DNA of 64,000 bases from Nonomuraea typhae. Lineage in GTDB: Bacteria; Actinomycetota; Actinomycetes; Streptosporangiales; Streptosporangiaceae. The notes below the pieces were generated by a model. That model worked only from the letters and a program-made list of their open reading frames with translations, did not search any database and was not told the DNA's origin. Made by a program: the position numbers and the translations under genes. Shown here one piece after another: positions 58,779-64,000 of the stretch (its first letter is position 1; each line of letters begins with the position of its first letter). The DNA lies in assembly GCF_009760925.1 (NCBI RefSeq), contig NZ_VRLV01000001.1, positions 310,001 through 374,000 of the forward strand, written 5' to 3'.

Positions 58779-59660
58779 TCACTTGAACTCGTAGTGCACC
58801 CAGCGCCTGGCCAGGGCGAACTGGATGCCGGTCACGGCGATGATGATGGCGAACATGGCCCACGACAGGGCGGCGGCGTACCCCATGTCGAAGTAGACGA
58901 AGGCGTGGCGGTAGATGTAGAGGCCGAGCACCATCGTGGCGTTGCCCGGCCCGCCCTCGGTCATGGCCAGGATGAGCACGTAGCCCTGGAGGGCGCCGAT
59001 GAAGCCGGTCACCACGTTGAAGAAGATGACCGGCGACATCATCGGCACGGTGACGCTCCAGAAGCGCCGCCACCAGCCCGCCCCGTCGATCTCGGCCGCC
59101 TCGTACAGCGACTTCGGGATGCCCTGGAGCCCGGCCAGGTAGATGACGATGGTGTTGCCCGCCCCCCACACCGCCATGAGCACCAGGGCCGGGATGGCCC
59201 ACTCCTGCGAGGCCAGCCAGCCGGGCCCGGTGATGCCGACCGTGGCCAGGATCTTGTTGATCAGGCCGTAGTCGGGGTGCAGGATGTTCAGCCACAGCAG
59301 CGCCGTGGCCAGCCCGGAGACCACCGACGGCATGTACATGACGGTCCGGAACAGGCCCTGGAAGCGCAGCGGCTGGTTGAGCAGCAGCGCCATCACGAAC
59401 GTGAACGTGACGCCGAGCACGACGTACCCGACGCCGTACTGCACAGTGTTCTCGATCGACTCCCAGAACTCCGGGTCGGCGAACATGCGCTGGTAGTTGG
59501 CCAGGCCCACCCACTCCGGCGCCCTGAGCAGGTTCCAGCTCATGAAGCTGATCACGATGGCCGCGAGGATCGGGCCGCCGGTGAACAGGATGAACCCGAG
59601 CAGCCAGGGGGAGACGAACAGGTGGAAGCGCCGCGCCTCGCGCTGGGCGAGCGTGGCCAT
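58779..59660 (-). CDS. carbohydrate ABC transporter permease (MalF type)
   Basis: A 293-residue permease with six membrane segments, beginning with F-H-L-F-V-S-P-W-L-L-G-F near residue 12. The EAA loop reads S-L-Y-E-A-A-E-I-D-G-A-G-W-W-R-R-F-W-S-V (around 193-212). First membrane subunit of the CUT1 importer. ATG 59660 shares one base with the stop of the binding protein gene, so translation is coupled; longer frames upstream are shadows. Confidence 0.92.
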   Translation of the reverse strand: MATLAQREARRFHLFVSPWLLGFILFTGGPILAAIVISFMSWNLLRAPEWVGLANYQRMFADPEFWESIENTVQYGVGYVVLGVTFTFVMALLLNQPLRFQGLFRTVMYMPSVVSGLATALLWLNILHPDYGLINKILATVGITGPGWLASQEWAIPALVLMAVWGAGNTIVIYLAGLQGIPKSLYEAAEIDGAGWWRRFWSVTVPMMSPVIFFNVVTGFIGALQGYVLILAMTEGGPGNATMVLGLYIYRHAFVYFDMGYAAALSWAMFAIIIAVTGIQFALARRWVHYEFK

Positions 59661-61096
59661 CACGCGATCTTGTTCTCGGCGAGCAGCGGGCCGACCTTCG
59701 CGGCGATCTCGTCGAGGGCCGCCTTCGCGTCGATCTTGCCGAGCATCGCGCGTTCCCAGATGGGCTTGGCGGTGTCCACGGCCTTCTTGGTCGCGGGCAG
59801 CCGCATCACGCCGTCGCTGGTGGCGTAGTCGGCCAGGATCTCCTTGACCAGTTCGGCCACGTCCTTGGGGATGCCGAGCGCCTCGGCGTTGGGGATCCAC
59901 GCGGACTGGCGGGCGGGCGCGCTGATCCGCCGGAATCGGTAACCGGAGCTGGACAGGTACTCGTAGATGTAGAGCCAGGCCGCCTCCTTCTGCTGGGAGC
60001 CCTGGGTGATGACCAGCGCGCTGCCGACGGCGGGGGTGTGGCGGCCGTTCGGCCCCTTGGGCACGTGCGTGGCGCCCCACTTGAACGCCTTCTGCTTGGC
60101 CAGCTCGGTCATGATCCAGGCGCCGTTGATGTGCAGGGCGGCGTGCCCGGACTTCCAGGGGTCCACCTTCTCCAGGAGCTGCAGCTCGGCCAGGCTGGGG
60201 GTGACGCCGTCCTTCAGCAGCAGGTCGAGCCACATGCTCATGGTCTTGACCGCTTCGGGGGAGTTGATCTGGACCTGCGTCTCGTCGGCCGACAGGAACC
60301 GCCCGCCGTACGGCATGAGGAAGACCGTCGAGAGGTCGGGGGCCGGCTGCGGGGTCGGCGAGAAGCCGTAGATCTTGGAGGCGCCGGAGCCGCTCTTGAG
60401 CTTCTTGGCGGTCTCGATCATCTTCTCGATGGTCCACGTCTCGTCCGGGTAGTCCAGCCCGGCCTTGTCGAAGAGGTCCTTGTTGTAGAACAGCAGCTTG
60501 GGTGCCATGTCGGTGGGCAGGCCGTACAGCTTGCCGCCGCGCTCGAAGTAGGCCAGGCCCGCCTTGGGCAGGTCGTCGCGGGCGAAGCCGGGTGACCTGG
60601 CGATGTAGTCGTCGAGCGGGGCGACGATGTCGTTGCTGATGAAGTTCTGCGTCCAGGAGTAGTGGTTGTACATGATGTCGGGCAGCTTGCCGCCCGCGGC
60701 CTGGGCCATGTACTTGGTGAGGAAGCCGTCGAAGGTCGAGGTCTCGCGCTTGATCTCGATGTTCGGGTGACGCTTCTTGAAGAAGTGGTCGAACTGCATG
60801 TTGCGCACCTCGGCGATGACGTCCGAGGTGCTGGCGATGGTGATCACGACCTTCGCGGCCGGGTCGGCGACGTTCGTCTTCGGCCAGGTCAGCGAGTTGT
60901 TGAGGGCCTCGGCCTCGGCGAAGGGCCAGGTGTCGTTGCCGGGGCGGTTCGGGTCGATGGTCTGGATGCCGGTCTTCACCGGCGCGGCGGCCTGCTTCTG
61001 CTGGCGGGTGTCGCCCCCGCAGGCGGCGACGACGGGCATGCTCGCGGCGGCCACGGCCAGGGCCAGCATCCGGCGGCGACTGAGGTTCGTGTCCAT
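59660..61096 (-). CDS. sugar ABC transporter solute-binding lipoprotein
   Basis: A 478-residue family 1 binding protein. The signal L-S-R-R-R-M-L-A-L-A-V has a twin-Arg look and ends in the lipobox V-V-A-A-C-G-G (Cys near residue 26). The mature part has the T-F-D-G-F-L-T-K-Y-M-A-Q-A-A-G-G-K-L-P-D-I segment common to these proteins (around 118-140). Position beside a fucosidase suggests an L-fucose-containing sugar. It is followed by its two permeases. Confidence 0.9.
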   Translation of the reverse strand: MDTNLSRRRMLALAVAAASMPVVAACGGDTRQQKQAAAPVKTGIQTIDPNRPGNDTWPFAEAEALNNSLTWPKTNVADPAAKVVITIASTSDVIAEVRNMQFDHFFKKRHPNIEIKRETSTFDGFLTKYMAQAAGGKLPDIMYNHYSWTQNFISNDIVAPLDDYIARSPGFARDDLPKAGLAYFERGGKLYGLPTDMAPKLLFYNKDLFDKAGLDYPDETWTIEKMIETAKKLKSGSGASKIYGFSPTPQPAPDLSTVFLMPYGGRFLSADETQVQINSPEAVKTMSMWLDLLLKDGVTPSLAELQLLEKVDPWKSGHAALHINGAWIMTELAKQKAFKWGATHVPKGPNGRHTPAVGSALVITQGSQQKEAAWLYIYEYLSSSGYRFRRISAPARQSAWIPNAEALGIPKDVAELVKEILADYATSDGVMRLPATKKAVDTAKPIWERAMLGKIDAKAALDEIAAKVGPLLAENKIA

Positions 61097-61108
61097 GGGG
61101 GTGACCTT

Positions 61109-62389
61109 TCAGAGGAAGATCTCGATGACCGGCACCGCCACGTCGGGCCGCCGCACCGGTAGCTGGAGGGTGAGGGTGCCGGGCGGGAGCGGCGCGAGCC
61201 TGGTGTTGCCGCTGTCCACCGCCGGGTCGGTGGTGACGAAGCGGATCTCGGAGGCGTCGTCGAGCAGCTGCGCGTAGCGGGCCCTGCCCGCCAGCCCGGG
61301 CAGGTGCACGTGCCGGTACGGCCAGGCGAACAGGTGCAGGTAGAGCCGGTCGCCCTTCTGCGTGTAACGGCAGTCGGGCGGCGCCGTGAAGGTGCTCGGC
61401 CCCGCCCCGTGGATGGAGCGGCCGTGCAGCCGCATCCACTCCCCGATGCCCCGCAGCGTCTCCAGCGCCCGGGGTTCGAACGCGCCGCGCCCGTTCGGGC
61501 CGACGTTGAGCAGCAGGTTGCCGTCCTTGGCGACCGTGTCGACGAGCATGCGCACGAGCAGGTCCACGGGCTTGAAGTCGTGGTTGTCGCGGTCGTAGCC
61601 CCAGCTGCCGTTGAGGGTCTGGCACGCCTCCCACACCTCGCCGGGCGGCTGCGGCGGCTGGAACTGCTCGGGGGTGACGAAGTCGCCGGGGATCTCCAGC
61701 CGGTTGTTGACCAGGATGCCGGGCTGGAGCCGGCGCACGAGGTCCAGAAGGGCGGGGGAGTCCCAGTCGGCGGCGCCCTTGCCGCCCGGGGTGAGCCGGC
61801 CGCCGCGCCGCCGGGTGGAGTAGGAGAAGTCAAACCACATCGTGTCGATCCGGCCGTAGCGGGTCAGCAGCTCCTCGACCTGACCATGCAGATATGAGCG
61901 ATATTTCGCGATATCGCGGGCGGGGGCCTCCTCGGCCTCCTCCGTGCCGAACCGGGGGTGCAGCCCGTCGACGGGGAAGTCGGGGTGGTGCCAGTCGATG
62001 AGCGAGTGGTAGAAGCCCACCCCCAGGCCGCGGGCGCGGAAGGCGTCGACGATCGAGCCGACGAGATCCTTCTTGTACGGCGTGTGCGCCACCGAGTAGC
62101 CGGTCAGCGCCGAGTCCCATAAGCAGAAGCCGTCGTGGTGCTTCGTGGTCAGGACCATGTAGCGCATGCCCGCCGCCGCGGCCGTCTCCGCCCACGCCTC
62201 GGGGTCGAACAGGTCCGGGTCGAAGTGGTCGAAGTAGGGCTGGTAGGCGGCGTCCGTGAGGCGTTCGCGCTGCTTCACCCATTCGTGGCGGGCCGCCAGC
62301 GCATACAGACCCCAGTGGATGAACAGTCCGAAGCGTTGCTCACGGAACTCGGCCAGTCTCGCCTCAAAGGTCCGATGACTCAGGGGCAT
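61109..62389 (-). CDS. alpha-L-fucosidase (GH29)
   Basis: A 426-residue GH29 enzyme without signal peptide, so probably cytoplasmic. R-F-G-L-F-I-H-W-G-L-Y near residue 19, Y-M-V-L-T-T-K-H-H-D-G-F-C-L-W-D near 77 and G-R-I-D-T-M-W-F-D-F near 179 match the family; the Asp in W-F-D is the expected nucleophile. It releases L-fucose from imported oligosaccharides. A -10 (TACGGT, 62401-62396) lies six bases before the ATG with TTGACG 17 bases further, so it is leaderless. It is the first gene of the seven-gene operon and divergent from a GH97 gene. Confidence 0.93.
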   Translation of the reverse strand: MPLSHRTFEARLAEFREQRFGLFIHWGLYALAARHEWVKQRERLTDAAYQPYFDHFDPDLFDPEAWAETAAAAGMRYMVLTTKHHDGFCLWDSALTGYSVAHTPYKKDLVGSIVDAFRARGLGVGFYHSLIDWHHPDFPVDGLHPRFGTEEAEEAPARDIAKYRSYLHGQVEELLTRYGRIDTMWFDFSYSTRRRGGRLTPGGKGAADWDSPALLDLVRRLQPGILVNNRLEIPGDFVTPEQFQPPQPPGEVWEACQTLNGSWGYDRDNHDFKPVDLLVRMLVDTVAKDGNLLLNVGPNGRGAFEPRALETLRGIGEWMRLHGRSIHGAGPSTFTAPPDCRYTQKGDRLYLHLFAWPYRHVHLPGLAGRARYAQLLDDASEIRFVTTDPAVDSGNTRLAPLPPGTLTLQLPVRRPDVAVPVIEIFL

Positions 62390-62424
62390 GGCCGTACCGT
62401 AGACCTGGTAATTAACTTCGTCAA
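62390..62424 (-). promoter_or_regulatory. promoter of the fucoside operon
   Basis: On the minus strand TTGACG (62424-62419), a 17-base spacer and TACGGT (62401-62396) lie six bases before ATG 62389: a near-consensus promoter with leaderless start. Confidence 0.7.
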
Positions 62425-62427
62425 GAA

Positions 62428-62456
62428 TTGAATTGCAATCGCTTGCAACCTAGGCT
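62428..62456 (+). promoter_or_regulatory. promoter of the GH97 gene with LacI-type operator
   Basis: TTGAAT (62428-62433), a 17-base spacer and TAGGCT (62451-62456) form a promoter. Inside the spacer TTGCAATCGCTTGCAA (62433-62448) is a CG-centred palindrome with one mismatch, the form bound by LacI-family regulators. It lies just upstream of the -35 box of the divergent fucoside operon, so one regulator can control both. Confidence 0.72.
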
Positions 62457-62489
62457 CAGGCGCACTGTGAGCTAGCCATGGAGGCTTTC

Positions 62490-64000
62490 ATGCCCAAATG
62501 GACGTGTGCTGCCGACGATCTGGAAGCCGTGATCGAGCTCTCGCCGGACGGCGAGCTTTCATGGGAGGTACGGCGGGCCGGCCGGGTGATCGTGAGCCCG
62601 TCGCGCCTCGGGCTCAGAGCCGCCCACGCCGACCTGACCCGCGGGCTGGAGTTCGCCGGAATCGCCGAACGGGCCGTCGAGGAGGAGTACGAGACGGTCA
62701 CCGGCAAGAGCCGCCACCACCGCTACACCGCCACGGAATGGACCCTGTCCTTCGCCCAGGGCCTCGAGCTCCAGGTGCGGATCGGCTCGGGCGGCGTGGC
62801 GTACCGGTATCGGGTCGGCTGGCGGGGCCCCGTCACGATATGCGAGGAAATTTCGGAGTATGTGGTGCCGGGGGAGGCCCGCGCCATCCTCCTGCCCTAC
62901 GAGAACGGCCGCTGCGACTACGAGGAGATCCACCACCACACCACCGTCGCCGAGGCCGGCCGCATCCTCTACGGCTACCCGTCGCTCTTCCAGATCGGCG
63001 AGACCTGGATGCTCGTCACCGAGTCCAACCTCGGCAGCGGGTACGCCGGCAGCCGCCTGCGCCACGACGGCCGCGCCTTCCGCCTCGACCTGCCCGACCC
63101 CTACGTCACCGCCGAGAGCCCCCTGGTCACCCCATGGCGCACGATCATCGCGGGGGACCTCGCGAGCATCCTCGCCGGCGACCTGGTCACCAGCCTGGCC
63201 GAGCCGTCCCGGGTGCCCGACACCTCCTGGATCAAGCCGGGGGCCGCCGCCTGGTCGTGGTGGTCGGACGGCCCCTCCACCCGTGACCTGGAGGCCCAGA
63301 AAGTCTGGGCCGACTTCGCCGCGACCATGGGCTGGCCGTACATCCTCGCCGACGCGGGCTGGAACAAGGAGTGGATGCCCGAGCTCATCGCCTACGCCCG
63401 CGAGCGCGGCGTGGGCGTCTGGCTCTGGTCGCACTGGCAGCACGTGGACACCCCGCTGGAGCACCGCGAGAAGCTCGCGCTCTGGAAGGAATGGGGCGCC
63501 GTCGGCGTCAAGATCGACTTCACCGAGTCCGACGGCCAGGACCGCATGCGCTGGTTCGACGCCATCCTCGAGGCCACCGCCCGCCTCGAGCTCATGGTCG
63601 TCTTCCACGGCGGCACGATCCCGCGCGGCACCGAGCGCACCTGGCCGCACTTCATGACCGCGGAGGCGGTCAAGGGCGCGGAGTGGATCAAGCCGAGACC
63701 CGGCAAGGAGCCGCTCTACCCGCCCGCGCACTACCTGACGCTGGCCTGCACCCGCAACGTGCAGGGCCCGATGGACTTCACCCCCGTCACCTTCACCGCC
63801 GTCCGCACGATCTCGGCCGGCTTCGAACTCGCCCTCGCGGTGCTCTTCGAGTCGGGCGTGCAGCACTTCGCCGACAGCATCCAGGCGTACGGCGCGCGGC
63901 CCGTGGCCCGGCGCCTGCTCCGCCGGGTCCCCGTGGCCTGGGACGAGACCCGCCTGCTGGCCGGCGACCCGGCCGACCACCTGGTGCTGGCCCGCCGCTC
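62490..64000 (+). CDS. GH97 family glycoside hydrolase, 3' end beyond window
   Basis: 503 codons are in the window, with no stop reached. The N-terminal domain (about 1-210; A-D-D-L-E-A-V-I-E-L, G-L-E-L-Q-V-R-I) and the central barrel (about 235-500; W-S-W-W-S-D-G-P-S, M-G-W-P-Y-I-L-A-D-A-G-W, V-K-I-D-F-T-E-S-D-G-Q) are those of GH97. The Asp of V-K-I-D-F is the likely nucleophile, which would fit the retaining alpha-galactosidase-like branch rather than SusB-type inverting enzymes. No signal peptide is seen. ATG 62490 has GGAGG five bases upstream; ATG 62478 is in frame but lacks one. Shares an operator with the fucoside operon. Confidence 0.88.
   Translation, partial: MPKWTCAADDLEAVIELSPDGELSWEVRRAGRVIVSPSRLGLRAAHADLTRGLEFAGIAERAVEEEYETVTGKSRHHRYTATEWTLSFAQGLELQVRIGSGGVAYRYRVGWRGPVTICEEISEYVVPGEARAILLPYENGRCDYEEIHHHTTVAEAGRILYGYPSLFQIGETWMLVTESNLGSGYAGSRLRHDGRAFRLDLPDPYVTAESPLVTPWRTIIAGDLASILAGDLVTSLAEPSRVPDTSWIKPGAAAWSWWSDGPSTRDLEAQKVWADFAATMGWPYILADAGWNKEWMPELIAYARERGVGVWLWSHWQHVDTPLEHREKLALWKEWGAVGVKIDFTESDGQDRMRWFDAILEATARLELMVVFHGGTIPRGTERTWPHFMTAEAVKGAEWIKPRPGKEPLYPPAHYLTLACTRNVQGPMDFTPVTFTAVRTISAGFELALAVLFESGVQHFADSIQAYGARPVARRLLRRVPVAWDETRLLAGDPADHLVLARR

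Overview
The window is very GC-rich, with codon positions, GTG starts, Tat and lipobox signals, F420-type enzymes, PASTA kinase and many leaderless promoters that point to a filamentous actinobacterium, most likely of the Streptosporangiales (Nonomuraea/Streptosporangium type); the genus is an inference from gene content only. No rRNA, tRNA, CRISPR array or transposase is visible. Genes fill almost all of the DNA; gene-free stretches over 300 bases are 15000-15444 and most of 24944-25301.

Layout. (1) 1-10705, + strand: purine oxidation operon (hydroxyisourate hydrolase end, uricase, three xanthine dehydrogenase subunits, an 8-oxoguanine/guanine deaminase, purine permease, XdhC) followed by a coupled pair of HTH regulators. 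(2) 10710-17628: beta-propeller protein, two MFS transporters, a secreted metallophosphatase, a CGNR-type regulator divergent from one MFS gene with a set of operators between them, and a YCII protein. (3) 17718-24943, - strand: allantoin/glyoxylate operon (allantoicase, allantoinase, glycerate kinase, glyoxylate carboligase, tartronate semialdehyde reductase, hydroxypyruvate isomerase and a stand-alone allophanate-hydrolase C-terminal domain). Regions 1 and 3 together take xanthine to 2- or 3-phosphoglycerate. (4) 25302-33606: AlkZ-like HTH protein, an AztABCD zinc importer split around a Zur-type box, a nucleotidyltransferase, a serine hydrolase and a propeller lipoprotein. (5) 33663-42669: PknL-like PASTA kinase, thiamine genes thiG-thiS-thiO under a TPP riboswitch, a FAD reductase, an Rv2175c-like protein, thiE, a polyprenyl synthase and metF; this resembles the pknL-Rv2175c-idsA2-Rv2172c neighbourhood of mycobacteria with thiamine genes added. 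(6) 42688-46714: a zinc-ligand-less pseudopeptidase, L,D-transpeptidase, YbaK protein, GNAT protein and a CqsA-like alpha-oxoamine synthase. (7) 46723-54990: accessory region with a nucleosidase plus four-TM protein sharing a short peptide motif, an NrtR-type Nudix regulator over a perfect palindrome, an ATPase of the DUF234 type, GNAT, a damaged regulator/aldo-keto reductase pair, and small proteins. (8) 55100-64000: DUF4291 protein and a fucoside uptake/catabolism operon (GH29 fucosidase, ABC importer, aldo-keto reductases, cupin) divergent from a GH97 glycosidase over one LacI-type operator.

Most notable: a 65-bp dispersed element inserted in the same reading frame into two conserved enzymes (2194-2258 and 20415-20479); the nucleosidase/membrane protein pair at 46723-49808 as the best candidate for an undescribed system; a CqsA-like autoinducer synthase homologue; and a glyoxylate carboligase that carries Glu where the family characteristically has Val.
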